A stretch of 64,000 nucleotides of DNA from contig NZ_OY781461.1 of the NCBI RefSeq assembly GCF_963676955.1, positions 878,001 through 942,000 on the forward strand. The letters run 5' to 3'. Below, piece after piece: positions 27,499 to 36,927 of the stretch. Position 1 is the first letter of the stretch. The number at the start of each line of letters is the position of its first letter. The DNA is from an uncultured Desulfuromonas sp. (GTDB taxonomy: Bacteria; Desulfobacterota; Desulfuromonadia; Desulfuromonadales; Desulfuromonadaceae). The notes beneath the pieces are model-generated. The model worked only from the letters and a program-made list of their open reading frames with translations, ran no database searches and was not told the DNA's origin. Made by a program: the position numbers and the translations under genes.

Positions 27499-28770
27499 GT
27501 GAAAGTAGCTTTTTCGCTGAAAAACCGATTTATTCCGCTGTTGCTCGGCCTGGGGCTGCTGATCGTTCCCGTGACGGTTCGCGCCGCGCGGATCGGGCCG
27601 ACGCCGTTTTCTCTGACCGGCTGGTTCGATGCCGTGCAGTCGTTGCGCACCCATGAGCCGCACGACAGCCTGACCTCGCGTGCCCGTCTGCGCCTGGAAT
27701 TGAGCGGAGACTTCGGCGCGCTGTATTCCTTCGCCTCCCTGGACGCGGAAAAAAATTGGCAAATCGATGCCGAAACCGGCGTCGATCCGCATGAAGTCTG
27801 GCTGGAATACGCCGGCAGTCGCTGGGATGTGCGCATCGGTCGCCAGATCATCATCTGGGGCAAGGCGGACGGCGTGCAGATCACCGATATCATCTCGCCG
27901 CCCGATTACACCGAATCGATCAGCCGTGAACTCGATGAGGTCCGGCTGCCCGTGGATGCGGTGAAGTTGCGCTGGCTGGGGGATTATTTCGACACGGAAC
28001 TGATCTGGATTCCGCTGTTCAAGGCGGCGGTTCAGGCAAAAGGGGATAACCCGTGGGCGGTGCGTCAGGAGATACCGGACCATGTCCATGTCACCACGCA
28101 CGGCGTGGACGAACCGAATACGAACCTGAAAAACAGTGAATTGGCCTTCAAGGTGTCCGGTTATTTTTCCGGTCTGGATGTGGCCGCATCGGTGTTTTAC
28201 ACCTGGGACGATTACGCGGCTTACCACCGGCGGGTTGCCTCCGAGGGCGATGATCTGTGGGTGACCTATTTGCCGCGCCATCACCGCCTGACCGTGTTCG
28301 GGCTGGAATTTTCCCGGCCCTGGTCCGATTTCGTGTTTCGCGGCGAAGCAGCCTGGTATGTCGGGCGCTACTTGGAATGCGACGACCTCGGCGCCGATCC
28401 GATCGCCAGGGATGTGGTCAAATGGCTGGGCGGCGTGGATTGGTCTCCCGGCAATGACTGGAGTGTCATCGGGCAACTGACGGGCGACACCATCATCAAT
28501 TACGACGCTGCGCTGGCGGATGAACGGCGCACCTGTCTGGCGACCCTGAACCTCTCCAAAGAGCTGCTGCGCCAGACGCTGACGTTATCGACAATGCTTT
28601 ACTACGATCTGGATGACAACGAATTTTATCATCGTCTCAAGGCGGAATATGCCGTAACGGATGCCTGGCATGTTGCCGTGGGCGCCGATCTTTTCAGTTC
28701 CGGCAACGGCCGTTACGGGCAATATGAGGGCAATTCCCAGGTCTGGATAAAGACCAAATACAGTTTTTGA
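27499..28770 (+). CDS. DUF1302-type outer-membrane beta-barrel protein
   Basis: A 423-residue protein starting at a GTG 25 bases after the LolA-like gene, with a weak ribosome site. Signal peptide about 1-30 (ending VRA). The mature part alternates short amphipathic strands (YSFASLDAEKNWQID; VWLEYAGSRWDVRIGRQIIIWGKADG) typical of DUF1302 barrels, and ends in VWIKTKYSF with a terminal aromatic residue. It would form the outer-membrane part of a three-piece transport route with the LolA-like protein and the MMPL pump. Assignment to DUF1302 is from sequence style and gene order. Confidence 0.78.
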   Translation: MKVAFSLKNRFIPLLLGLGLLIVPVTVRAARIGPTPFSLTGWFDAVQSLRTHEPHDSLTSRARLRLELSGDFGALYSFASLDAEKNWQIDAETGVDPHEVWLEYAGSRWDVRIGRQIIIWGKADGVQITDIISPPDYTESISRELDEVRLPVDAVKLRWLGDYFDTELIWIPLFKAAVQAKGDNPWAVRQEIPDHVHVTTHGVDEPNTNLKNSELAFKVSGYFSGLDVAASVFYTWDDYAAYHRRVASEGDDLWVTYLPRHHRLTVFGLEFSRPWSDFVFRGEAAWYVGRYLECDDLGADPIARDVVKWLGGVDWSPGNDWSVIGQLTGDTIINYDAALADERRTCLATLNLSKELLRQTLTLSTMLYYDLDDNEFYHRLKAEYAVTDAWHVAVGADLFSSGNGRYGQYEGNSQVWIKTKYSF

Positions 28771-28843
28771 TCCACAGCTGAATCCGTGCGTGGTTCGGCG
28801 GATTCAGGCGGAAAATGACGACCTTCAGTAACGGAATCGATCT

Positions 28844-31216
28844 ATGGTGAATATTCAGAAAATCAATAGCTATTTCCGCCGCGCGGCGGAGGTCCTCCTG
28901 CGCCGGCGCCGGCCGGCTCTGCTTCTGTTTATCGCCTTGCTGGCGGTTTCCGTCGTCGGGCTGACCCGGCTGGAGAGCGACATCGACATGGACAACTGGT
29001 TCATGGAGGATGACGCCCTGCTGGCGGTCAAGGACCGTTTCGAGGCCATTTTCGGCAACGATGATTTTTGCGCCGTGCTGGTGGAGGCGGACGATGTTTT
29101 TTCCCACCAGGCCCTGAGCGCGATTCGCGAGTTGGGCCGTGAGTTGGAGAAAAAGGTCCCCTATGCGGACGACGTGGTCTCCCTGACCGATTTTGAATAC
29201 ACCGCGGGCACCCCGGACGGTCTGGAAATCGGCGAACTTGTTCCCACGCCCGTGCCGACGGACCCGGACGCTTTGCGGCGTATCCGGGAAAAGGCCTATG
29301 CCAAGGCAGTGATCCGTGAGCGCATCGTGTCGGCGGACGGCCGCTGCACCTGGGTTGTGTTGCGCATGAAAACCATCCCCGATGACTGGCAAAAGGATTA
29401 CGCGGAAAATCCGGATCTGTCCATCGGTCGCATCGTCAATGAAGTGGCGGCGCAACCGAAATACCGTTTTCTTCATCCAAAAACAGCGGGGTTACCCGTT
29501 ATCGACGTGGAAAAACGGGCGTTTTTCGGCCGGGAAATGCCGCGCCTGTTCGGCTATTCGCTGATTGTGACGGTGGTGCTCCTCGCCGTTGCCCTGCGCA
29601 GCGTGCGTGGCGTGATCTTTCCCCTGATCACCGCGGTCAGCGCGATTGTCATTGTGCTCGGCATGCAAGGCTTTCTCGGCATCGCCAACGACCCGTCCAT
29701 GATCCTGCTGCCGGTGTTTCTGTCGCTGGCCGTGTCCATCGGTTACTCCATCCATGTGTTTACCGCCTTTAAGAGGTCGTTTTTGCACTCCGGCCAACGC
29801 AGGGAAGCGGTGGTTTATGCCGTCGAGGAGACGGGCTGGCCGCTTCTGTTCAGCGCCCTGACCACGGTGGCGGCGCTGATCTCTTTCGTCTTTATCCCGT
29901 TGCGCCCGATCCGTTGGGTGGGCTGCACCGCCGCCTGCCTGGTGGCGGTGACCTATGTGCTGGTGATTATCCTGCTGCCGGCCCTGCTCAGCTTCGGCAA
30001 GGACCGGCGGAGCGGCGTTGTCGAGGGCGAGAAAAGCAGCCGCCCCGAACGGCTGATGCGCTATTTGGGAGACCGGGTGCTGCTGCGCCCGCGTCTGACC
30101 CTCGGCGTGTTCGGGGTGGTGGCGGTCGTGTGCCTGGTCGGCATCAGCCGTTTCGAGGTCTCCTTCGATATCGTCCGTACCTTCGGCCTCAAGGTGCCCT
30201 ATGTGAACCGTCTTTATCAGATCGGCCAAGCCGAGGTCGGTTCGCTCTATTCCTATGACGTGGCCCTGGAGTTCGATCAACCGGGGGCGGCCAAGGATCC
30301 CGACAATTTGCGCAAATTCGAGCAACTGGTCAACGAGGTCAAGGCTCTGCCCCTGACCAAGAAGACGGCATCGCTGCTCGATATCGTCAAGGACATGAAT
30401 CAGGTGATCCATTCGGGGGACGGCGATTTCTATGCGATTCCGCAACATCGCGAGATGGTGGCGCAATTGCTGCTGCTCTATGAAAATGCCGGCGGCAGCG
30501 AGGCGGAAAAATGGGTTGACTACGATTACCAGCGCTTGCGTCTGATGGTGGAGGTGGACGATTACAATTCCGCCGAAGCCGCCCGCGAATTGCGTTTGAT
30601 CCAGCAGCGCGGCAAGGCGTTGTTTCCGGACGCACAGGTCATGCTCATCGGCAGTATCTCACAGTTCACCGTCATGCAGGATTACGTCACCTGGGGCCAG
30701 ATCAAGTCGTTTTTTATCGCTCTGGGCGTGATCGCCGTGCTCATGTCGCTGGTGTTCGGCAGCATCAGGACCGGGCTGATCGGCATGATTCCCAATGTCG
30801 CGCCAGCGCTTGTGGTCGGCGGCATCATGGGCTTTGCCCATATCCCCCTGGACATGATGACGGTGACCATTATTCCCATGCTGTTGGGGCTGGCCGTGGA
30901 CGACACCATCCATTTCATCAATCACAGCCAGCTGGAGTTCGCCCGCAGCGGCAGTTACCGGGAAACCACCCGCCGTGTTTTCGTCAGCGTGGGAACCGCC
31001 CTGTTTCTGACCTCGTTGGTGCTGACCCTGAATTTTTCCGTCTATCTGGTTTCGTACGCCAGGGTGTTCATCCATATGGGTGTTCTCATTGCTGCGGGTA
31101 TTCTGGCGGCGCTGGCCGCGGATTATTTCGTCACCCCCGTGCTGTTGCGACTGTTTCGCCCCTTTGGCCAAGAAACGACCGGCGACGCGGACAACCGCAT
31201 GGAACAGATCTTTTAA
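28844..31216 (+). CDS. MMPL/RND-superfamily transporter
   Basis: A 790-residue inner-membrane protein with the MMPL/HpnN layout: helix 1 at about 25-42, a large periplasmic loop, a five-helix block about 235-385, a second single helix near 425, a second periplasmic loop, and a final helix block about 620-765 (GLAVDDTIHFINH is the conserved polar part of helix 4-type segments). MMPL pumps move lipids and hydrophobic compounds by proton force. With the LolA-like and DUF1302 genes directly upstream it forms a compact export or lipid-transfer module. It is followed 65 bases later by a DUF4198 gene. Confidence 0.88.
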   Translation: MVNIQKINSYFRRAAEVLLRRRRPALLLFIALLAVSVVGLTRLESDIDMDNWFMEDDALLAVKDRFEAIFGNDDFCAVLVEADDVFSHQALSAIRELGRELEKKVPYADDVVSLTDFEYTAGTPDGLEIGELVPTPVPTDPDALRRIREKAYAKAVIRERIVSADGRCTWVVLRMKTIPDDWQKDYAENPDLSIGRIVNEVAAQPKYRFLHPKTAGLPVIDVEKRAFFGREMPRLFGYSLIVTVVLLAVALRSVRGVIFPLITAVSAIVIVLGMQGFLGIANDPSMILLPVFLSLAVSIGYSIHVFTAFKRSFLHSGQRREAVVYAVEETGWPLLFSALTTVAALISFVFIPLRPIRWVGCTAACLVAVTYVLVIILLPALLSFGKDRRSGVVEGEKSSRPERLMRYLGDRVLLRPRLTLGVFGVVAVVCLVGISRFEVSFDIVRTFGLKVPYVNRLYQIGQAEVGSLYSYDVALEFDQPGAAKDPDNLRKFEQLVNEVKALPLTKKTASLLDIVKDMNQVIHSGDGDFYAIPQHREMVAQLLLLYENAGGSEAEKWVDYDYQRLRLMVEVDDYNSAEAARELRLIQQRGKALFPDAQVMLIGSISQFTVMQDYVTWGQIKSFFIALGVIAVLMSLVFGSIRTGLIGMIPNVAPALVVGGIMGFAHIPLDMMTVTIIPMLLGLAVDDTIHFINHSQLEFARSGSYRETTRRVFVSVGTALFLTSLVLTLNFSVYLVSYARVFIHMGVLIAAGILAALAADYFVTPVLLRLFRPFGQETTGDADNRMEQIF

Positions 31217-31280
31217 CCCGTCCGTAGCGCTTGACGCTGTACGGCTATCTTCCATCCTTATTCGTAAAAGGAGAATCCAA

Positions 31281-32165
31281 TTGAAACGCATCGGTTTGTT
31301 TTTGACAGTGCTTTTGTTCGCCATGTCCTCCATGGCAAACGCCCATTCCATCTGGATCAACAGTTTTGAGTCCCATGCCCACGGCGCGCATCATTCCATG
31401 GTTTCGCTCGGCTGGGGGCATGCTCTGCCCATGGACGATATCCTCAACTCGCCCAACGGCCGGATCGCCATTGCCGACTTTACCCTTTACGATCCCGCCA
31501 TGAATAAAACGGCACTGATCAAGCCGCCGTTCAAGGTGGAGGAACCGACGGCGTCCACCGCCGATATCGATCTGTACGCCGCGGATCTCGCCACCCAGAA
31601 AATCGCCCTGAAACCGCAAAGCAAGGACGGCGTTTACCAGATGAGCGTGGTTTCAGTGCCGACGTTTTACACCAAGTATGTCGACAAAAAAGGCCGGGAA
31701 CGGATGGAGCTGAAGCCGAAGAATGAGGTTGACGGAATTGACAAGGTGCTGATGGCGGTTAAATTCCAGGCCTTTGCCAAGTCCTATCTCACCAAAGGTG
31801 TCTGGACCGCACCACAGCCCCTCGGCCACGGACTGGAAATCATTCCCCGCACCGATCTGAGCAACCTGCATGTCGGCGACCTGGTTGAGGTCGATGTGCT
31901 GTTTTACGGCAAACCGCTGACGGCAACGCCGAAGAACATTGAATACATCACCGCGCAGAGCAGCAGCTTCGGTCAAAGCGACGGTTTCGCCCTGTTTTCC
32001 TACCTGATGAACGGTCGGGCGCAGTTCCGCGTACAAAGCGCCGGGCAATGGATGATCGGCGTCAACCATAAGGACGACGTCACCGCGGACGGTCCGCTGA
32101 AGGGTCTGGTCGGCAAAACCGACCATGTCTACCACAGCGCCAGCCTGACGTTTAATGTGCAGTAG
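31281..32165 (+). CDS. DUF4198 periplasmic protein, copy A
   Basis: A 294-residue exported protein of the DUF4198 family, which includes nickel/cobalt-transport-associated proteins (NikK-like). The start is TTG at 31281, seven bases after AGGAG. A signal peptide of about 20 residues ends NA, so the mature protein would begin HSIW, followed by the histidine-rich FESHAHGAHH. A free N-terminal histidine plus nearby histidines could bind a metal. It lies 65 bases after the MMPL gene and before the third TonB receptor. A nearly identical gene of the same length stands at 34845-35729. Metal binding is inference. Confidence 0.85.
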   Translation: MKRIGLFLTVLLFAMSSMANAHSIWINSFESHAHGAHHSMVSLGWGHALPMDDILNSPNGRIAIADFTLYDPAMNKTALIKPPFKVEEPTASTADIDLYAADLATQKIALKPQSKDGVYQMSVVSVPTFYTKYVDKKGRERMELKPKNEVDGIDKVLMAVKFQAFAKSYLTKGVWTAPQPLGHGLEIIPRTDLSNLHVGDLVEVDVLFYGKPLTATPKNIEYITAQSSSFGQSDGFALFSYLMNGRAQFRVQSAGQWMIGVNHKDDVTADGPLKGLVGKTDHVYHSASLTFNVQ

Positions 32166-32603
32166 AAAAAGCCGTCCCTGCCTTTTTGCAAGAGCCTTAA
32201 GGATGAACGACTAACAAAACCTGCCTCGGCTTGTCGGGGCAGCCGCCAATGGCTTCACTGATTCAGATGTCACCTCAATCGTCATCCCCGCGCAGGCGGG
32301 GATGACGGCAAACGTTTTATCTGCGTGCCTTGCTGTTACGGCCCTTTCCGGCTTCTCGCGACGCCCCTGGATGAACTCCTTGCGCGCAAATCGGCACGAT
32401 ATTTTTCATCCACACCCTCTTTGTCGCTATTTTCCCCAAAAACGTCAAAAAATGTGCGGCGACCGTTAGAAATCAGAGACACCGCCATGATAGACAAAGC
32501 CAGTTGGCGCGGAACACGTCCGCTGTTGCGTGAGGCGGCAGTCGCGCATGACAACTTCGCCCCCATGACATCAACGGATGAACGTATCAGATCGGAGGTA
32601 GAC
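32166..32603. other. intergenic region upstream of third receptor
   Basis: About 440 bases. It contains the perfect hairpin at 32279-32306 and AT-rich sequence before the receptor. An open frame from 32325 runs into the receptor gene, but the receptor's true start is the ATG at 32604 with GGAGG. I see no good Fur box here. Confidence 0.5.
32279..32306. repeat. REP-like or terminator hairpin
   Basis: CGTCATCCCCGC and GCGGGGATGACG form a perfect 12-base stem with a four-base loop. Sequences of this CGTCATCCCCGC type occur as dispersed hairpin repeats in many proteobacteria. It may also end transcription from copy A of the DUF4198 gene, but no T-run follows. Confidence 0.6.
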
Positions 32604-34697
32604 ATGTACCGCATCACACTGGCGAGAAGGGTTGTGGCCGTTGCCATGGCCGTGCATTTTGGATTTTTCACCCCGGCGATCGTCGCGGCCGAGGAGACGG
32701 AACTCGAAACGATGACCGTTTACGCCCAGAAACGGGAGGAAAACGTGCAGGAAACCCCGCTCTCGGTCGGTGTTTTAAATGATCTTCGACTGGACGAAGA
32801 GCGGGTCAGCCAACTGTACGACCTCAATCGTCTTATCCCCAACCTGTATATGGGGAGCGCCGGGGGCAGCGGGACCTTTACCTATGTCGGTATTCGCGGC
32901 CGCATCAATGGCGATGCCGACGTCGACCCGACCGTCACCGTGCTGGTGGACGGTGTTCCCTATGACGACTTTTACTCCATGGGCAACAACCTGCTCTACG
33001 ACGTCGAACGGGTCGAGGTGCTGCGCGGCCCCCAGTCCACCATGTACGGCCTGAACAGCATCGCCGGCGTCATCAACATTGTGACCAAAAAACCTGGTGA
33101 AACCACGCGGGGCAAAGTCTACGCCGAAGGTTCAGCCGGCCCGGATTGGGATGGGTCCTGGCAGGCGGGAGGCAGTGTGAGCGGGCCTCTTGTCCACAAT
33201 ACGCTCTACGCCGGGCTTTCGTTCCTGCACAAAAATCAGGGCGGCTATATTGAAAATAAGCTGACGAAAGATCGTTATAACGATGACCGCACCACGGGCG
33301 TGAAAGGTGATCTCTTCTGGACCCCTGGCGACGCATGGGAGGTTTCCCTGGGGTTGGCGTACAGCAAATTAGACGGTGACTACAGCGAAACCTACCTGCC
33401 GACCAACCGGGCGGCGGCTACGGCCGTGGGGACGGATTTCGAGGAGTGGCAGGCGGATACGGGCTGGGAAGGGGACTGCGACGTGGAAACCTGGGCGCCC
33501 CATATGAAAGTGAGCTACGATGGCGGTGATTTCAAAATCATCTCGGTTTCCGCGTATAGAAAAGCCACGCAGGAATTTGATTTCGACCCCTATCTGTCGC
33601 CCGTGACCGGCTATCTCGGCTACATCGACCACAGGGCCGAAACCTTTAGCCAGGAGCTGCGCGTGCAATCCGATGATGACGAAGCCTCCAATCTGCAATG
33701 GCTGGGCGGTTACTCCTTCAACGATTTTGAACGCAAGGAAAAACTGGGTTGGGCGCTTACCGCCACGCCGTCACAGATGAACTTTTTTAAAGACTCGACG
33801 CTCGAAGGGATGAGCAATGCCTTTTTCGCTCAGGCGACCTACCGATTACTGGACAAGGCCCTGGGCCTGACCGTCGGCGGACGCCAGGAGTGGACCGAAC
33901 GGGAAGCACAAAGTCATCTGGGCCTGTTTGACGACGACACGGTAACCGATTCGCAGTTTCTTCCCAAACTGACCCTTGATTACCGCTTTTCGCCCAAGGT
34001 CATGATCTATGCCGGCATCACCCAGGGCTGGCGCAGCGGCGGCATGAACATGCTGGCGTCGAATACCTCCCAGTCGAAATACAAAAAAGAAACGAGTTGG
34101 TCCTATGAAATCGGCGTGAAAACAAAACTGTTCAATGATCGGCTGACGTTCAACACCTCGGCGTTTTATGCGACCTATGATGATTTTCAGGACCTGGTCT
34201 ACGTCAACGCCGGCACCGCCTATTTGACCAACGCTCCCGAGGTGCGCATGACCGGCTTTGAAACGGAGATCACGGCCCGGTTGACGCAGGACCTGCTGCT
34301 GACGGGGTCGCTGGGCTATGTTCACGCCGAGTATGAGGATTTCCCGGATGCGACCCACGGCGATTTCAACGGCAACAGAGTCATGTTCGTGCCCGACTTT
34401 AATGCACATCTCGCCTTGAACTACAACTTCCTCGGCAATTTCTACGTCCGGCCCGAAGTTCAGGGAATCGGCACCCTCTATTGGGACAGGGCCAACAACA
34501 AAAAACAAAGCCCCTACGCCCTGTTCAATCTCAAGGCGGGCTATACCGGCGACAGCTACGAAATCTATCTGTTCGCTGAAAACCTGACCAACAAATATGC
34601 CTTTTCCCAGGCCACTGATTATGTCGGCAACGGCAACTACTACGGCACGCCCATTACCCCTTTGCGGGTCGGTATCGGCGCAAGCATCGAATTCTAA
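32604..34697 (+). CDS. TonB-dependent outer-membrane receptor (3)
   Basis: A 697-residue receptor, started at the ATG at 32604 behind GGAGG. Signal peptide about 1-28 (ending IVAA), TonB box LETMTVYAQK, plug about 40-155 (NVQETPLSVGVL; VEVLRGPQSTMYGLNSIAGVIN) and a barrel ending GASIEF. It is flanked on both sides by DUF4198 genes, which suggests that the receptor and DUF4198 proteins handle the same metal or chelate. No AraC gene or Fur-like box is directly adjacent, unlike the first two receptors. Confidence 0.92.
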   Translation: MYRITLARRVVAVAMAVHFGFFTPAIVAAEETELETMTVYAQKREENVQETPLSVGVLNDLRLDEERVSQLYDLNRLIPNLYMGSAGGSGTFTYVGIRGRINGDADVDPTVTVLVDGVPYDDFYSMGNNLLYDVERVEVLRGPQSTMYGLNSIAGVINIVTKKPGETTRGKVYAEGSAGPDWDGSWQAGGSVSGPLVHNTLYAGLSFLHKNQGGYIENKLTKDRYNDDRTTGVKGDLFWTPGDAWEVSLGLAYSKLDGDYSETYLPTNRAAATAVGTDFEEWQADTGWEGDCDVETWAPHMKVSYDGGDFKIISVSAYRKATQEFDFDPYLSPVTGYLGYIDHRAETFSQELRVQSDDDEASNLQWLGGYSFNDFERKEKLGWALTATPSQMNFFKDSTLEGMSNAFFAQATYRLLDKALGLTVGGRQEWTEREAQSHLGLFDDDTVTDSQFLPKLTLDYRFSPKVMIYAGITQGWRSGGMNMLASNTSQSKYKKETSWSYEIGVKTKLFNDRLTFNTSAFYATYDDFQDLVYVNAGTAYLTNAPEVRMTGFETEITARLTQDLLLTGSLGYVHAEYEDFPDATHGDFNGNRVMFVPDFNAHLALNYNFLGNFYVRPEVQGIGTLYWDRANNKKQSPYALFNLKAGYTGDSYEIYLFAENLTNKYAFSQATDYVGNGNYYGTPITPLRVGIGASIEF

Positions 34698-34844
34698 ACG
34701 CGATCACCGGGGCACCCGACAGCGACGACGGATGCCCCGGCGACAGGACCGTAGCCGTCAGACACGGCTGAGCGTCTCCAAGGGCGCTGCCTGAGCTGTA
34801 GAGTACGATCTTTTTTCCTTCTTTACTCAGAAAAGGAGCCTCCA

Positions 34845-35729
34845 TTGAAACGGATCAGTTTATTCTTGACAATGTTCCTGTTTGCGCTGACCTCCATGGC
34901 GAGCGCTCATTCCGTGTGGATCAACAGTTTTGAGTCCCGTGCCCACGGCGCGCATCATGCCATGGTTTCGCTCGGCTGGGGGCATGCTCTGCCCATGGAC
35001 GACATCCTCAATTCGCCCAACGGTCGCATCGCCATTGCCGATTTCGCCCTTTACGATCCCGCCATGAACAAAACGGATTTGATCAAGCCGCCGTTCAAAG
35101 TGGAGGAACCGACGGCGTCCACCGCCGATATCGATCTGTACGCCGCGGATCTCGCCACCCAGAAAGTCGCCCTGAAACCGCAAAGCCGTGATGGCGTTTA
35201 CCAGTTGAGCGCGGTTTCCATGCCGGCTTTTTATACCCGGTATGTCGATAAAAAGGGGCGGCAGAGGATGGATCTGAAGCCGAAAAACGAGGTGGATGAT
35301 ATTGAAAAAGTGCTGATGGCGGTCAAATTTCAGGCGTTTGCCAAGTCCTGTCTCACCAAGGGCGCCTGGACCGATCCGCAACCCCTCGGCCACGGGCTGG
35401 AAATCATTCCGCGCACCGATCTGAGCAATCTGCACGTCGGTGATCTGGTCGAGGTGGATGTGCTGTTTTACGGCGAGCCGCTGACGGCAACGGCGAAGAG
35501 TGTCGAATACATCACCGCGCACAGCAGCAGCTTTGGCCAGAGCGACGGTTTTGCGCTGTTTTCCTACCTGATGAACGGCCGGGCGCAGTTTCGCGTACAA
35601 AGCGCCGGGCAGTGGATGATCAGCGTCAACCACAAGGACGACGTTACCGAGGACGGCCCGCTCAAGGATCTGGTCGGCAAGGCCGATCAGGTCTACCACG
35701 GTGCCAGCCTGACGTTTCAAGTGAACTAA
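34845..35729 (+). CDS. DUF4198 periplasmic protein, copy B
   Basis: A 294-residue paralogue of the gene at 31281-32165, the same length and with long identical stretches over the whole protein (for example ALPMDDILNSPNGRIAIADF). It also starts at TTG (34845) behind AAAAGGAG. The signal peptide ends SA and the mature protein would begin HSVW, keeping the N-terminal histidine and the RAHGAHH cluster. The two copies flank a TonB receptor, so a segmental duplication probably made them. Differences are mostly conservative, which suggests both still work. Confidence 0.85.
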   Translation: MKRISLFLTMFLFALTSMASAHSVWINSFESRAHGAHHAMVSLGWGHALPMDDILNSPNGRIAIADFALYDPAMNKTDLIKPPFKVEEPTASTADIDLYAADLATQKVALKPQSRDGVYQLSAVSMPAFYTRYVDKKGRQRMDLKPKNEVDDIEKVLMAVKFQAFAKSCLTKGAWTDPQPLGHGLEIIPRTDLSNLHVGDLVEVDVLFYGEPLTATAKSVEYITAHSSSFGQSDGFALFSYLMNGRAQFRVQSAGQWMISVNHKDDVTEDGPLKDLVGKADQVYHGASLTFQVN

Positions 35730-35801
35730 GCGGTGTGGACGAAGCAACGGTGTCCGACGATTCGCTCGCTGAAGTGACGATTGAAAAAAGGAGCATGGTC
35801 C

Positions 35802-36620
35802 ATGGAAAAAGTGCGTATCACCGACAGCATTTCGGAAACGCTGTTCATCAATATTCCCATGAAGGCCGGTGAGCACACCCGCCCTGACGGAATTCTGAAA
35901 GACCCTTTTTCCGCGCAGCTCGTCAAGACGCTGGAGTATGATTTTTCACGCTTCGCATCCGCCCCCCTGTCGCGTATCGGCGTGGTGGTGCGGGCGCGTT
36001 ATTTTGATGAACAGGCCATAGTTTTTCTGAAGGCAAACAAAGGGAAAAACGTGATCGTCGTCCACGTGGGGGCGGGTTTGGATACCCGGTTTTTACGCAT
36101 CGACGGTGCAAGGCAGCCGGCTGTTTTTTACGAACTGGATCTGCCCGATGTCATTGATCTGCGCGAAAAGGTTCTGCCGCCGCTTGAAAACGAGCATCTG
36201 ATCAGGGCGTCCATGTTCGAGACGGCCTGGATGGACGATTTGCGCGCCCGGTATCCAGACGGACAATTTCTCTTTGTCATTGAGGGGATTTGCATGTACT
36301 TCCCCGAAGCGCAGCTCAGGCCGTTTTTCCGGGCCCTTGCGGAGCGGTTTTGTGGAGAGATCCTGTGCGATGTGCTCAATGTCTGGATGAGCAACAATTC
36401 GAAAAAACACGATGTCCTGAAAAAGATGGCGGCTGAATTCGCCTTCGGCATCGACGACGAAAAGCGCATGGCGCAGTGGCATCCGCGCCTTCATTATGTG
36501 GAAACCGCGTTGATTATGAAACAACATCCCGCCAGATGGGGCTTTTTCATCAGCCGCATCTTCGCGCGCATTCCGTTTATCAAAAACTCCTCCAAAATGG
36601 TGACCTTCCGCCTGGAATAA
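35802..36620 (+). CDS. LCM-type class I SAM-dependent methyltransferase
   Basis: A 272-residue methyltransferase of the leucine carboxyl methyltransferase (LCM/PPM) family. Start at the ATG at 35802, nine bases after GGAG. Family marks: GAGLDTRFLRI at about 87-97 (SAM binding), YELDLPDVIDLREKVLP at about 110-126 (acidic residue after strand 2) and VIEGICMYFPEAQL at about 157-170. Bacterial members O-methylate carboxyls of small molecules. It closes the island, 72 bases after DUF4198 copy B, so the substrate may be the transported chelate. That last point is inference. Confidence 0.85.
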   Translation: MEKVRITDSISETLFINIPMKAGEHTRPDGILKDPFSAQLVKTLEYDFSRFASAPLSRIGVVVRARYFDEQAIVFLKANKGKNVIVVHVGAGLDTRFLRIDGARQPAVFYELDLPDVIDLREKVLPPLENEHLIRASMFETAWMDDLRARYPDGQFLFVIEGICMYFPEAQLRPFFRALAERFCGEILCDVLNVWMSNNSKKHDVLKKMAAEFAFGIDDEKRMAQWHPRLHYVETALIMKQHPARWGFFISRIFARIPFIKNSSKMVTFRLE

Positions 36621-36927
36621 GCGGATCGGTTGCCGCCGAGGACCGCGATGACCTGCTGTCCCCGGCAACCAGAGAAGCCTTTCGGACGGCCAAAGCCTCG
36701 AAGGTGTCGCACCCGATGTCGTGCGCTCCATACTGCCCGAAACAGGACCCACAACGACAAGCAGCACGTCGGGTACGGGTTCAAAAACTGCATAAAATTA
36801 TCGATAAACGATAATTTATTATTGATCTACGATATTCCTGGTGTATCTTATTTAAAAACTGAATCCTGAGTGAACGGCGGGCCACGCGGCCTGATTCAGA
36901 TAAAAACAAAATAGAGAGGAGTGCACC
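36621..36927. other. intergenic promoter region of DUF2975/XRE pair
   Basis: About 300 bases with no gene. The second half is strongly AT-rich, with the ATTATCG/CGATAAT palindrome at 36797-36815 and promoter-like hexamers after it. It marks the end of the uptake island. Confidence 0.5.
36797..36815. promoter_or_regulatory. perfect palindrome upstream of DUF2975/XRE pair
   Basis: ATTATCG and CGATAAT arms with a five-base spacer (ATAAA), 113 bases before the DUF2975 start. A likely operator for the XRE regulator encoded two genes downstream, or a Fur-like site. Which of these applies cannot be told by eye. Confidence 0.5.
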
